Of a DNA stretch of 64,000 nt, positions 1 to 9,252 are shown piece by piece (the first letter of the stretch is position 1; every line of letters begins with the position of its first letter). The stretch lies in contig NZ_OMKE01000049.1 in NCBI RefSeq assembly GCF_900299535.1, forward strand, positions 98,014-162,013, in the 5' to 3' direction. The position numbers and the translations under genes were made by a program. Origin of the DNA: Aquimarina aquimarini. Its GTDB lineage: Bacteria > Bacteroidota > Bacteroidia > Flavobacteriales > Flavobacteriaceae. The notes beneath the pieces are model-generated. The model searched no databases, was not told where the DNA came from, and was given only the letters and a program-made list of their open reading frames with translations.

Positions 1-3000
1 TCTCTGATACTGCTACCGATTTTTTAAGTTCTGCAATGGTAATTTGCTCTTTATAAAAAGACACCTCAGGATTTTTTTCTATCCCTTCTATATTTTGTGA
101 GATCAAGAGGGGCTCTGGCTTCATTTCTAAGCTAGAAACATCGATATCAACTGCTGTTTCAGAGTTCATTAATTTTTGCATGACTAACTGATATTCCTGT
201 ATAGCAGTAGTATTGTTTTGTATCTGTATTTGCAAATCAGCTAATTCTGCATTGGCAGTTGCTTTTTCTAGCGCATTACTCTCTCCTGTCTTGAAACGTA
301 AATTTGCCACATACGCAAATCTCTGATAAATACTATCTTGTTTTTGCAATAGCTGTTGTTTACTCTTAAGAAACCATAGTTGATAATAGGTAGATTTAAG
401 CTGCTTTATCATCTCGTTTTGAACTACTTGTTCACGTAATTCACTAGATTTTATAATTGCTTTTGCTAGTTTATTCTGCTGAACATATAGTGTAGGAAAT
501 GCAAATTTCTGACTGATACTAAAGCGACTATCGTTATCATAGTCACTATTTGTTTGTCCATATTCAAGACTGAATTTCATTTTTGGTAGATTAATACTTG
601 TTCCTTTCAGCACACGTTTCTGTTCTGTTTGCAGTAATGCTACCTGTACATTTGGATTGTTTTCTAATCCTACTTTTATAATTTCTTCTAAATCTTGATA
701 CACCACTCTTTGTATATCTGCCTGTGCACGTATTGAGGTTATATTACCAAATAACCCAAACAATACTAATAATGGAAGTACTTTTTTTATTGGTTTCATT
801 TGTATTCTTTTTTCAAAATAATAGTATAGAATAGGTAATACTACTAGGGTCAAAAAGGTAGCCGTAATCAACCCGCCTATCACTACTGTTGCTAGAGGTC
901 GTTGTACTTCTGCCCCTGAGGTTTGAGAGATTGCCATTGGCAAAAACCCTAACGAAGCTACTGTGGCTGTCATAATTACAGGGCGCAACCTAGTTTTGGT
1001 ACCTTTATAAATGCGTTCGAAAACATCAACAATCCCTTGTTTTTTTAATCTATTGAATTCTGCTATCAGTACTATACCATTTAGTACAGCAACTCCAAAT
1101 AAAGCTATAAAACCTACTCCTGCAGAAATACTAAAAGGTAGATCTCTAACCCAAAGTGCAAAAACTCCTCCTATGGCAGAAAGAGGGATAGCGGTAAAAA
1201 TTAGAACACCTTGCTTCAAAGATCCAAAGGTAAAATACAGCAATATAAAAATAAGGAGTAATGCCAATGGCACTGCAATTGCCAATCGATTTTTAGCTTT
1301 AATTAGGTTCTCAAACTGACCTCCATAAGCTACTGTATAACCTGAGTCCATTTTTACCTGAGCATCTATTTTTGATTCTATTTCTTGTACTACACTTTCT
1401 ACATCCCGATTACGCACATTAAAAGCAACGATGATCCTCCTTCTGGTATTATCCCTTTGTACTTGATAGGGACCATCTTTGATAGCTACTTCTGCTACTT
1501 GCTGTAATGGGATCTGCTCTCCATTATGTCCATTTATATAAAGATTTTGCACATCGGTGACACTAGTTCTGTTATTATTATCTAGTCGTACTACCAGATC
1601 AAAACGTTTTTCTCCTTCATAAACCAATCCAGCAGAAGCACCTGCAAAAGCTGCCTGTATGGTATTATTTACTGTTTTGATATCTAATCCATATTTTGCC
1701 AATTGCGCCCTGTTGTAATCAATGACGATCTGAGGTACTCCTGTTACTTCTTCAACATAAACATCTACAGCCCCTTCTACTGTATGGGCTATTTTACCTA
1801 TCTGATTTGCATAGAATGAGAGTTGCTTAAGATCTTCTCCATACACTTTTATTGCCACATCTTGTCGAACCCCTGTCATGAGTTCATTGAAACGCATTTG
1901 TATCGGTTGTTGAAAACCAAAAGCTACTCCAGGAATCACTTCTAAGGCTTCCCCCATTTTGTGTGCTAATTCTGATCTATTTGTAGCTGATACCCATTCT
2001 GATTTATCTTTGAGGATAATCATCATATCTGCTGCCTCTACTGGCATGGGGTCAGTTGGTATTTCTCCTGATCCAATTTTTGAAACCACTTGTAAAACTT
2101 CGGGAAACTCATCAAGCAATATTTTTTCTGCTTTGGTTGTCGCTTTTATCGTATTAGATAACGAACTCCCTGTAAGTACTCTGGTTTCTACTGCAAAATC
2201 CCCTTCTTCTAATATGGGTATAAATTCACCCCCTAGAGTATTAAACACCAAATACGCTACTATAAAAAGTCCTGATGTAATAGCTAGGATTAGTATTCTG
2301 CTACGCATCGACCATTTGATTATAGGTTCATATAGCTTATAAAAGAAATTCATGATTCTATCAGAAATATTTTCTTTATGTGTTCCTTTCTTATTCAACA
2401 CCAAAGCAGATACCATAGGAACATATGTGAGAGATAGTATGAAGGCTCCCATAATGGCAAAACCTACAGTTTTTGCCATTGGGCCAAACATTTTCCCTTC
2501 GGTTCCTACCAATGCCAAAATGGGCAGGTACACAATAAGTATAATAATCTCTCCAAAAGCAGCAGAGTTTCTGATTTTACTGGCAGAAGCATACACCTCA
2601 TCATCCATCTCTTTTTGGGTCATTCTTTTTGTAAGTTTTAAAGCCCCAAGATGAAATACTGTTGCTTCAACAATGATTACAGCTCCATCTACTATCAATC
2701 CAAAATCAATAGCACCAAGACTCATTAAATTTGCAGAAACCCCAAAAAGATGCATCATTCCAAAAGCAAATAATAAGGATAGTGGAATAACAGATGCTGT
2801 AATCAATCCTGCACGCCAGTTCCCTAATAATATCAAAAGAATGAATATAACAATGAGTGCACCTTCTACAAGGTTTGTTGTTACAGTTCCTATGGCATTA
2901 TTTACAAGTTTTGTTCTATCCAAAAATGGTTCTATAACGACCCCTTCTGGTAAAGTTTTACTTATAGATGCCATTTTATTTTTTACATTTTTGATGACTT

Positions 3001-3907
3001 CGGCAGAATTTGCTCCTTTTAGCATCATTACAATAGCGCTTACCACTTCTCCTTCTCCATTTCGAGTGGTAGCCCCATAACGAATTGCTTTTCCCATTTG
3101 CACTATGGCAACATCATTAATCAAAATAGGAATCCCATCTGTAGTTTGCTTAATCAATATATTCTCTATATCTGCAATACTACCTATTAGCCCTTCACTT
3201 CTGATAAATAGAGATTTATCATTTTTTTCGATATAGGCACCTCCTGTATTTTGATTGTTATTCTGTAATGCATTGAATATTTCTGAGATAGATACATTCA
3301 TAGCGTTTAATCGTTCTGGACGTATAGCTACCTCATATTGCTTAAGATATCCACCAAAACTACTCACATCTGCCACTCCTGGCGTGCCTAGCAATTGGCG
3401 TTTTATAATCCAATCTTGGATAGTTCGTAAAGCTGAAGCATCATACTGATCTTCATATCCTGACTCAGTGGTAATAACGTATTGATATATCTCACCCAAT
3501 CCAGTAGTGAGAGGCGCTATCTCTGGTTTACCAATATTAGCAGGGATTTGTGATTGCACTTCTACAAGACGCTCGCTAACTTGTTGTCTTGCCCAATAAA
3601 TATCTGTTTTCTCATCAAAGACAATGGTCACTACGGATAATCCAAAACGAGAAAAAGAGCGTATTTCTTCAATCTCAGGAATGGTAGCCATTGTAATTTC
3701 AACAGGAAAAGTAAGTAGTCGTTCTATCTCTGGTGCTGCAAGAGTAGGTGAAGAGGTTATCACCTGTACCTGATTGTTTGTTATATCAGGAACCGCATCT
3801 ACTGGTAACTGTTTTAGAGAGTATATCCCCCAAACAATTAATGCAAATGTTAGTATTCCTATAATCAATTTATGAGTTATAGAATACCTAATTATGGTAT
3901 TAAGCAT
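1..3907 (-). CDS. CzcA-type heavy-metal RND efflux pump fused to a TolC-like domain (partial at left edge)
   Basis: This is an inner-membrane proton-driven exporter of divalent metal cations. The minus-strand frame opens at ATG 3907-3905 and I followed it open at several points to the window edge, giving about 1,300 residues with the C-terminus missing. The N-terminus is typical HME-RND. Around residue 400 the fourth membrane segment carries GAIDFGLIVDGAVIIVE, with the DFG and DGA acidic residues of CzcA/CnrA-like Zn/Co/Cd/Ni pumps; CusA-type Cu/Ag pumps lack the first aspartate. Near residue 1023 the RND part ends in LPILYYYFEK and runs without a stop into a hydrophobic segment ending SIRAQA, like a buried signal peptide, then into TolC-like coiled-coil helices. 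Such RND-TolC fusions are known in Bacteroidetes. The metal is inferred, not shown. A membrane-fusion partner is probably to the left. Confidence 0.9.
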   Translation of the reverse strand, partial: MLNTIIRYSITHKLIIGILTFALIVWGIYSLKQLPVDAVPDITNNQVQVITSSPTLAAPEIERLLTFPVEITMATIPEIEEIRSFSRFGLSVVTIVFDEKTDIYWARQQVSERLVEVQSQIPANIGKPEIAPLTTGLGEIYQYVITTESGYEDQYDASALRTIQDWIIKRQLLGTPGVADVSSFGGYLKQYEVAIRPERLNAMNVSISEIFNALQNNNQNTGGAYIEKNDKSLFIRSEGLIGSIADIENILIKQTTDGIPILINDVAIVQMGKAIRYGATTRNGEGEVVSAIVMMLKGANSAEVIKNVKNKMASISKTLPEGVVIEPFLDRTKLVNNAIGTVTTNLVEGALIVIFILLILLGNWRAGLITASVIPLSLLFAFGMMHLFGVSANLMSLGAIDFGLIVDGAVIIVEATVFHLGALKLTKRMTQKEMDDEVYASASKIRNSAAFGEIIILIVYLPILALVGTEGKMFGPMAKTVGFAIMGAFILSLTYVPMVSALVLNKKGTHKENISDRIMNFFYKLYEPIIKWSMRSRILILAITSGLFIVAYLVFNTLGGEFIPILEEGDFAVETRVLTGSSLSNTIKATTKAEKILLDEFPEVLQVVSKIGSGEIPTDPMPVEAADMMIILKDKSEWVSATNRSELAHKMGEALEVIPGVAFGFQQPIQMRFNELMTGVRQDVAIKVYGEDLKQLSFYANQIGKIAHTVEGAVDVYVEEVTGVPQIVIDYNRAQLAKYGLDIKTVNNTIQAAFAGASAGLVYEGEKRFDLVVRLDNNNRTSVTDVQNLYINGHNGEQIPLQQVAEVAIKDGPYQVQRDNTRRRIIVAFNVRNRDVESVVQEIESKIDAQVKMDSGYTVAYGGQFENLIKAKNRLAIAVPLALLLIFILLYFTFGSLKQGVLIFTAIPLSAIGGVFALWVRDLPFSISAGVGFIALFGVAVLNGIVLIAEFNRLKKQGIVDVFERIYKGTKTRLRPVIMTATVASLGFLPMAISQTSGAEVQRPLATVVIGGLITATFLTLVVLPILYYYFEKRIQMKPIKKVLPLLVLFGLFGNITSIRAQADIQRVVYQDLEEIIKVGLENNPNVQVALLQTEQKRVLKGTSINLPKMKFSLEYGQTNSDYDNDSRFSISQKFAFPTLYVQQNKLAKAIIKSSELREQVVQNEMIKQLKSTYYQLWFLKSKQQLLQKQDSIYQRFAYVANLRFKTGESNALEKATANAELADLQIQIQNNTTAIQEYQLVMQKLMNSETAVDIDVSSLEMKPEPLLISQNIEGIEKNPEVSFYKEQITIAELKKSVAVSE

Positions 3908-4031
3908 ATTATATTTTTAATTCAGTTATGTATTACGATATGCTTCATTTTTTTAATAAGACATATCGATTATAGTGAGTCTTCTCTTTAAAAAGAAGAC
4001 ATATCAGGACGTAGTTATCCTTTAAACTGAA

Positions 4032-4346
4032 CTAAACTTTGGGGGGTTGAAAAGGTAAATCGAGAATCTCTTTACCTGCACTATCAAAATGAGTAAATAA
4101 TTGAGGATACATTTCTGGTGATAGTAATTGATATGAATTAATATCAAAATCAACCACATGTACATGACAGCAATGACATTGACAAAAAGGAGAACACAAA
4201 TCATTTTCTGTAGAGTGATTGTGAGTATCTCCTGCACATGCTGAAATTTCTAATTGTGTGTTTTCTGCAATAGGAATATCATCATTGCATGGCATAAGAT
4301 TAAGTGCCAAGAAATAGATTGATAATATGAATGCAAGTATCTTCAC
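4032..4346 (-). CDS. Small Cys/His-rich exported protein, probably DUF6660-like
   Basis: This 104-residue protein has an N-terminal hydrophobic signal of about 18 residues. A dense metal-ligand patch follows, with HNHS near residue 43 and then CSPFCQCHCCHVHVV. It lies upstream of the CzcA-type pump on the same strand, separated by about 125 bases, and small Cys/His proteins of this kind often accompany flavobacterial metal pumps. A periplasmic metal-binding or metal-sensing accessory role is inferred from composition and context. The DUF6660 assignment is from memory of the motif and is uncertain. Confidence 0.7.
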   Translation of the reverse strand: MKILAFILSIYFLALNLMPCNDDIPIAENTQLEISACAGDTHNHSTENDLCSPFCQCHCCHVHVVDFDINSYQLLSPEMYPQLFTHFDSAGKEILDLPFQPPKV

Positions 4347-4350
4347 AATT

Positions 4351-4358
4351 CAAAGATA
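4351..4358 (-). promoter_or_regulatory. Candidate -7 box (TATCTTTG on minus strand)
   Basis: The minus strand reads TATCTTTG, a match to the Bacteroidetes -7 consensus TAnnTTTG. It sits only a few bases before the ATG of the Cys/His-rich protein gene, so transcription would start at or near the start codon and give a leaderless or very short-leader mRNA. Confidence 0.4.
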
Positions 4359-4461
4359 ATAATATTATAGCCAATATGCTCTGCTTCATATTCACAAAAA
4401 AACTGTTATATAATGTTTAAGAGAGATAGAATAAGTCAGGAAACAAATAACAACTTATCTT

Positions 4462-4908
4462 CTAGTTATATCTAACGACTTCATACATTGTATTGCTCAT
4501 ATCAGAACATAGATTTTCTCTTACTTTAAAAAATACTTCTTTGTCTTTACTTATATCTTGAGTTAGATTTTTGAAATCATTTGCTGGAGAATTCACAAAA
4601 CCAAAAACGATCTCTTGTCCAGCGCTAATCATATTAACAATACCTGCTCCCGAATTAATAATTCTTTTTATCCTTACACTTGTAGTTGCTTTAAATTTTT
4701 TATCACAGAGCATTCCATCTTTTTTCAGTTCTTGCACTACAGCAACCAAATGAACTGTATTGGGGTCAACAGCTATACTCTGAGTATCACCAAACTTAGG
4801 CTTTTCTACTTTAGATATAGTGTCTTTAATTCCTTTTTCTTGTGCAACACTATTAGATTTACAAGAAAACAATAATATTGCCAGTACTACATATAGTATT
4901 TTGGTCAT
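4462..4908 (-). CDS. Hypothetical lipoprotein
   Basis: This 148-residue protein begins with a short hydrophobic signal and a lipobox, LLFSC, with the lipidated cysteine at residue 16. The rest is soluble and contains no domain I recognise; cysteines occur near residues 68 and 134. It is read on the same strand as its neighbours but is separated from the large secreted protein upstream by a strong terminator, so it probably has its own promoter. Function unknown. Confidence 0.75.
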   Translation of the reverse strand: MTKILYVVLAILLFSCKSNSVAQEKGIKDTISKVEKPKFGDTQSIAVDPNTVHLVAVVQELKKDGMLCDKKFKATTSVRIKRIINSGAGIVNMISAGQEIVFGFVNSPANDFKNLTQDISKDKEVFFKVRENLCSDMSNTMYEVVRYN

Positions 4909-4920
4909 AATATAATTTTA

Positions 4921-4951
4921 AAAAAGAGGTTGAAAAATTCAACCTCTTTTT
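4921..4951 (-). terminator. Rho-independent terminator after the Asp-box T9SS protein gene
   Basis: A perfect 14-bp inverted repeat (4921-4934 with 4938-4951) and a 3-base loop lies just beyond the stop codon at 4963. The arms end in A and T runs, so it could act in both directions. Confidence 0.85.
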
Positions 4952-4962
4952 ATATATAGAAA

Positions 4963-7900
4963 TTATCGTTTTACAATTTTAAATGTATTATTAGTTGTTC
5001 CTCCATAAACTCTTACTACATATAAACCTGCTGGCATACTTGATGCATTCCATGTCAAATCGGAATTTGCATCAATATTTCCTTTAGAATACACCAGATT
5101 ACCCGTGTTATTAAAAATATTTATAGAAATTTTCTCGCTAGACTTTGAAGTTATTTTCTTAAGATTAAACGAGAACTGGTCGCTAGATGGATTTGGGTAT
5201 ACCGAAATTCCTTTTTCTACATCCAATGTAGCTAGAGGCTCTGCTATTGAAGGGCCATTACCTGTGCTACCATCATCTACTGCTCCATAAATCTGGAATA
5301 TTTGATCAAGAGGATCTCTACCAAAAGCAATTGAAACAGGTGTCCAATCAATTGCTCCTGTACCAAATAAATCTAATTCATCTTTAAGATGTGGTTCTTG
5401 GCCAATTCCTCCATTTTGAGAAGCCCAGAACCATTGAGTTGAATCTGGGTTAAATGCCAGATTTGCGTATACTGATAGCCAGTAGCTTCCACTTTGTAGT
5501 GTTACTCCTTGCGGCAACATTAAATTCAAGTTTAAATCTGAAGGATCAGAAATCGGTACAATCTCTCCACTATTATATACCTCAGCACCAGGAACACCTG
5601 CATTGTCTTCGTATATAACCACCGTTGCATTAGTTAATTGAGGTGAGTTATTTCCTGATCCAAAAGCTACAATTCTTTCTAATGTCCATGTGTTTCCTGC
5701 TGGAATAACAAAATCATCCGCAGATTGCACTAGCCCGCCGAAATCTACAAAAAATTGAGATGGCAATGTTGATACAGAACCTGCTACTTGCTCATAAACA
5801 GGAAGTTCAGATATTGACACTGTAAACCCTTCTGCTACTTGCTCATCTCCCGAGGTTGCTACAAGTCCTATGGTTGCTTTTCCTAAACTATCAGGGGCAA
5901 AAGAAAGGGTAACTGTGTTCCCATCTAAAGTAGCTGTTACTAATTCTGGATTAGAATTGGTAAACTCAATATTTATTGGCGCTCCACTAGAGTGCACAAA
6001 TAAACCAGTAACATCTACTTGTATACTTTCACTATTTTCTGCAACTAAAAGATCTTCTAATAAATAAGCTACACTCAATGATGACTCTGGTAATTCATTA
6101 AATACAGGGAACCTGGCACTATATAATCCGCTACCATGAGCGGCTACCGCAATAAATCCATCTTTACGAGTTTTCACCTCATCTGTTACTGCATTTCCTA
6201 TAGCAAAAGGCTCTTTGATCCAACGAGTTCTTTCTCCATTTAACCTATTGGTGTAATATAACCCTGTACTTGTTGCTGCATATACTTTTTGTAATCGTGA
6301 ACCAAAGAATCCCTGGCTACCTCCAAAAAATGCTGTACTTCTTACTGAGGGTCCATTACCACTTCCATCTGCATTTTCTTCTAGATTTCCACTGATATTA
6401 GTCCAAGTATCTCCTCCATCAACAGTAAGAAACACACTGATTACTCTATAATTTGAAAAAGTAACAATCACTCTATCAGAATTTGAAGGGTCAACATTGA
6501 TATCATTTACAAATCCTTCTGGCAATCCTTTTCCTGTAGAAACATCTACTACTGTCTGATCATCTAAGTTAGCATTATCCATTCTATAGATACCACCAGA
6601 GTTGGTACCGTAATACAATCTATTAGCTATTGGATATTTAGAAACATCCAATGATGTTATTGTTGTTCCTGCTGGTGTATCTGTATTTGGTAAATCTACC
6701 CAATTTACGGTTGCAAATGCATTAGAAAAAAGCGGAACTTCATCTAAATTGTTATTCCTCCATATTCTATTACCCGCTGGCAAATACATGATGTTATCAT
6801 TATTTGGGTCTAAGATAAATGGAGTAATAAAAGCAAGATCATTTGCTCCTGCTGGTCTTATTCTTGTAAAGGACTGAAACACTCCTGCCTCATCAAAATT
6901 AAATCTGTATACATTTCCTCTTTGTGAAGAGACATATCTTGTTCTCCCATTATCTGCAATTGCACTATAAGCACCATCTCCTCCAAAATCCTCTATCCAA
7001 GGTTCGATAGAACTTGTAGAAGATGTAAACCATGTACCATTATCCTGAAAACCAGCCACTAAATCATCACTGTTTGCCTCTGGATCAAAAGATACATGAT
7101 ATGGCTGTGTTGTTATATACCCATTATTTAAAGAAACCCAATCAACAGGTTCATCAGCAGAAGTTGATGTTGTAACATCCTCTGTCACAAAGACTCCTCC
7201 ATCATTACCTGATAGTACTTTATTAGGGTTAGATGGGTAAAATAATAATGCGTGTTGATCAGGGTGTTGATCAGGATATACACTTACATCGTTTTTTGGA
7301 GAATACCCTGCTATCCAACTTTCTTGCCCTGCAGGGGTTGTAAAACCAGTAGTTGATCTATAAATATTAGTTCCCCCTACAAACATTAAATTAGGGTCAA
7401 CAGGACTCACCTTAACAATCATATTATACCCTCCTTGAAGGTTTAGATCTCCTACACGGCCTCCTATCCCTATAGGTAGATTTGCACTTAAATCTGTCCA
7501 TGTTTCTTCTGGTGTAGCTGCAGCTGCATCGTACTTAAATAAGAACGCTGGTCGGCCACCTTCATTTGGGTTTTGAGTAAAAAAGTAAACAACATTCTCG
7601 TTAGATGGATCAATACCCATCACCGTTCTTCCATAATCTACTGGTAAAAACTCAGGTGATATCTCTGTCCAAGTACCTACATCTCCATTGGTAGCGGTAA
7701 AATATCCATTATTAGGAGTTCCCCCTGAATCAATCGTTGCATAGATTTGTCCTGTAGTTGTAATAGCAACCTCGGCAGTGTTATCAAAATCTCCTGCTAA
7801 CACTTCTTCAAATGAATTCCCTCCATCTTTGGATTTATGAACCCCATTAAAAGTTCCTACAAAAATATCTCCATTAGTAGGATTAATAGCAATCGAATTA

Positions 7901-8649
7901 ATCAAATCAAAAGGAGAAAAAGCTCTTACGTCATTATCATTAGTAGCTTCCAAGAGTCTCCAGGATCTACCACCATTAATAGATTTGTACACTCCCGTTC
8001 CTTGAAAAAAAGCTCCTCCTGCACTTGCAGAGTTACCAAAGCGTTCTCCTGAACCATAATACCATGTATTATGCTTGCCAGGTCTAGGGTCTTGCACTAT
8101 ACAGGTAATACTTGGTGACTGCCTTCTATTGGTTACTTTTCTCCATGTTTTACCACTATCGGTAGAACGCCATAATCCTCCAGAAACTCCTCCTGCTAGA
8201 ATTATATTTTCATTGGTACGATCAATTGCTAATGCTCTTGTTCTTCCTCCTACATTATAAGGGCCTCTATTTTTCCAGTATGAAAAACGACCTGCTTTAG
8301 AAGATTTTGCAGAATTGGTAATCGATTGTTTTGAATCGTTTCCTGTTGCAATTTTACTAGCAAAGCTAACTTCTTTAGTTCTGATTCCCAATGGAATCTC
8401 TCCTGTTTTGGGGTCTTTGAGTCTTTCAAATTCCCACTTCATTCTTTGTATCGCATTGTCTCCAACTTTTTTCACATTATCCTTAGATCCATATTTACTA
8501 TCATAAATTTTGGATTGTTTATAAAGCGAATGTCCTTTTACAGGCTGGTCTGCCTGATTTTTAAGTTGTTGCGAACTTACTGTAGTAATGGCTCCAAAAA
8601 GAGAAGCCGCCCAAACTGACTGTCTTAGGCAAAATAAAAATCTTTTCAT
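4963..8649 (-). CDS. Large secreted Asp-box/sortilin-like repeat protein with T9SS sorting domain
   Basis: This 1,228-residue protein has a signal peptide ending near residue 26. A long beta-propeller region follows (about residues 110-860) with repeated Asp-box motifs such as STDSGKTW, SINGGRSW, SKDGGNSF and TVDGGDTW, as in VPS10/sortilin and BNR-repeat proteins. Then comes a putative cadherin or Ig-like region (about 870-960), a jelly-roll-like region, and a C-terminal domain from about 1145 with VYPNPSSDQFSF and ending in NTFKIVKR. That tail is the type A sorting signal of type IX secretion, so the protein should be exported and surface-attached or released. Asp-box propellers occur in sialidases and many adhesins; no sialidase catalytic residues were identified, so an enzymatic role is not claimed. 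Confidence 0.9.
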   Translation of the reverse strand: MKRFLFCLRQSVWAASLFGAITTVSSQQLKNQADQPVKGHSLYKQSKIYDSKYGSKDNVKKVGDNAIQRMKWEFERLKDPKTGEIPLGIRTKEVSFASKIATGNDSKQSITNSAKSSKAGRFSYWKNRGPYNVGGRTRALAIDRTNENIILAGGVSGGLWRSTDSGKTWRKVTNRRQSPSITCIVQDPRPGKHNTWYYGSGERFGNSASAGGAFFQGTGVYKSINGGRSWRLLEATNDNDVRAFSPFDLINSIAINPTNGDIFVGTFNGVHKSKDGGNSFEEVLAGDFDNTAEVAITTTGQIYATIDSGGTPNNGYFTATNGDVGTWTEISPEFLPVDYGRTVMGIDPSNENVVYFFTQNPNEGGRPAFLFKYDAAAATPEETWTDLSANLPIGIGGRVGDLNLQGGYNMIVKVSPVDPNLMFVGGTNIYRSTTGFTTPAGQESWIAGYSPKNDVSVYPDQHPDQHALLFYPSNPNKVLSGNDGGVFVTEDVTTSTSADEPVDWVSLNNGYITTQPYHVSFDPEANSDDLVAGFQDNGTWFTSSTSSIEPWIEDFGGDGAYSAIADNGRTRYVSSQRGNVYRFNFDEAGVFQSFTRIRPAGANDLAFITPFILDPNNDNIMYLPAGNRIWRNNNLDEVPLFSNAFATVNWVDLPNTDTPAGTTITSLDVSKYPIANRLYYGTNSGGIYRMDNANLDDQTVVDVSTGKGLPEGFVNDINVDPSNSDRVIVTFSNYRVISVFLTVDGGDTWTNISGNLEENADGSGNGPSVRSTAFFGGSQGFFGSRLQKVYAATSTGLYYTNRLNGERTRWIKEPFAIGNAVTDEVKTRKDGFIAVAAHGSGLYSARFPVFNELPESSLSVAYLLEDLLVAENSESIQVDVTGLFVHSSGAPINIEFTNSNPELVTATLDGNTVTLSFAPDSLGKATIGLVATSGDEQVAEGFTVSISELPVYEQVAGSVSTLPSQFFVDFGGLVQSADDFVIPAGNTWTLERIVAFGSGNNSPQLTNATVVIYEDNAGVPGAEVYNSGEIVPISDPSDLNLNLMLPQGVTLQSGSYWLSVYANLAFNPDSTQWFWASQNGGIGQEPHLKDELDLFGTGAIDWTPVSIAFGRDPLDQIFQIYGAVDDGSTGNGPSIAEPLATLDVEKGISVYPNPSSDQFSFNLKKITSKSSEKISINIFNNTGNLVYSKGNIDANSDLTWNASSMPAGLYVVRVYGGTTNNTFKIVKR

Positions 8650-8676
8650 TTTTTAAGCTGATTTGTGAGTGATTCT

Positions 8677-8684
8677 CAAAACTA
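8677..8684 (-). promoter_or_regulatory. Candidate -7 box (TAGTTTTG on minus strand)
   Basis: The minus strand reads TAGTTTTG, matching TAnnTTTG, 28 bases before the ATG of the large secreted protein. No clear TTG -33 element was found upstream. Confidence 0.5.
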
Positions 8685-8735
8685 GCTTAATTTTTTGAAT
8701 TATTTTATTAAAATTTATGAAAAATTATGATTTTT

Positions 8736-9104
8736 TTATTCTTTTGATAACACGAATTCTAAATTTTTCGTAATCACATGGCATATATCTTCGGTCACAA
8801 TAACGGGATCACTTACTATCGAGATATAACCTGTTTTACTTATTGATATAACATATGTTCCTTTGCGCTCATATGCTCCTATAAAAAGATTGGTCCCTTT
8901 TACATTTTCTAATGTTTCTGAGTATTGTCCATCGGTAGCCATTACTATAATACCTTCTGTCAAAACTGCTCCACTTGTAGCATCTTTAATAATGATTTCT
9001 AATCCTGGTCTGGCTTCTTCTGTGCATAATATAGGATCTTCTGTAGTATCATCACTTGTGCAGGACACACTAATAACTAATAAAATCAAAAAGATTTTTT
9101 TCAT
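8736..9104 (-). CDS. Small lipoprotein with carboxypeptidase-regulatory-like fold
   Basis: I start this at the ATG at 9104 because an 18-residue upstream extension does not look like a signal peptide, while MKKIFLILLVISVSC is a proper lipoprotein signal with its cysteine at residue 15. The 122-residue product continues with SDDTTED directly after the cysteine, similar to acidic lipoprotein export signals of flavobacteria, so surface exposure is plausible. The remainder resembles a single carboxypeptidase-regulatory-like beta domain (EIIIKDATSGAVL, TLENVKGTNLF, GTYVISISKTGY). It lies upstream of the secreted Asp-box protein but with its own gap of about 90 bases. Role unknown. Confidence 0.75.
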   Translation of the reverse strand: MKKIFLILLVISVSCTSDDTTEDPILCTEEARPGLEIIIKDATSGAVLTEGIIVMATDGQYSETLENVKGTNLFIGAYERKGTYVISISKTGYISIVSDPVIVTEDICHVITKNLEFVLSKE

Positions 9105-9200
9105 GTTTTTATAACTTTTAATATTACTTATATACAAGATTAAGATGCTAATAAACAATCAAGGTTGCGTTTTCTATAGCTTATAATTTTTCAAACAAAA

Positions 9201-9226
9201 AAAGCATCCTTAATCAAGGATGCTTT
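9201..9226 (-). terminator. Terminator after the aldehyde dehydrogenase gene
   Basis: A perfect 11-bp stem (9201-9211 with 9216-9226) with the 4-base loop aatc sits about 27 bases past the stop of the dehydrogenase gene. A and T runs end both arms. Confidence 0.85.
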
Positions 9227-9252
9227 CTATTTTATTATATAAAATTAACTAC

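Noticed and set aside
1011..3449. Several plus-strand ORFs of 60-135 codons in the first 3.5 kb
   Set aside because: They are antisense to the continuous RND-pump frame, which shows clear family motifs throughout. None of the plus-strand frames looks like protein.
4022..4237. A 71-codon minus-strand ORF overlapping the Cys/His-rich protein gene
   Set aside because: The other frame (4032-4346) has a signal peptide and a coherent metal-binding motif; this one is a shadow.
4963..8649. Sialidase
   Set aside because: Asp-box repeats are present but the catalytic Arg triad and Tyr/Glu pair could not be identified.
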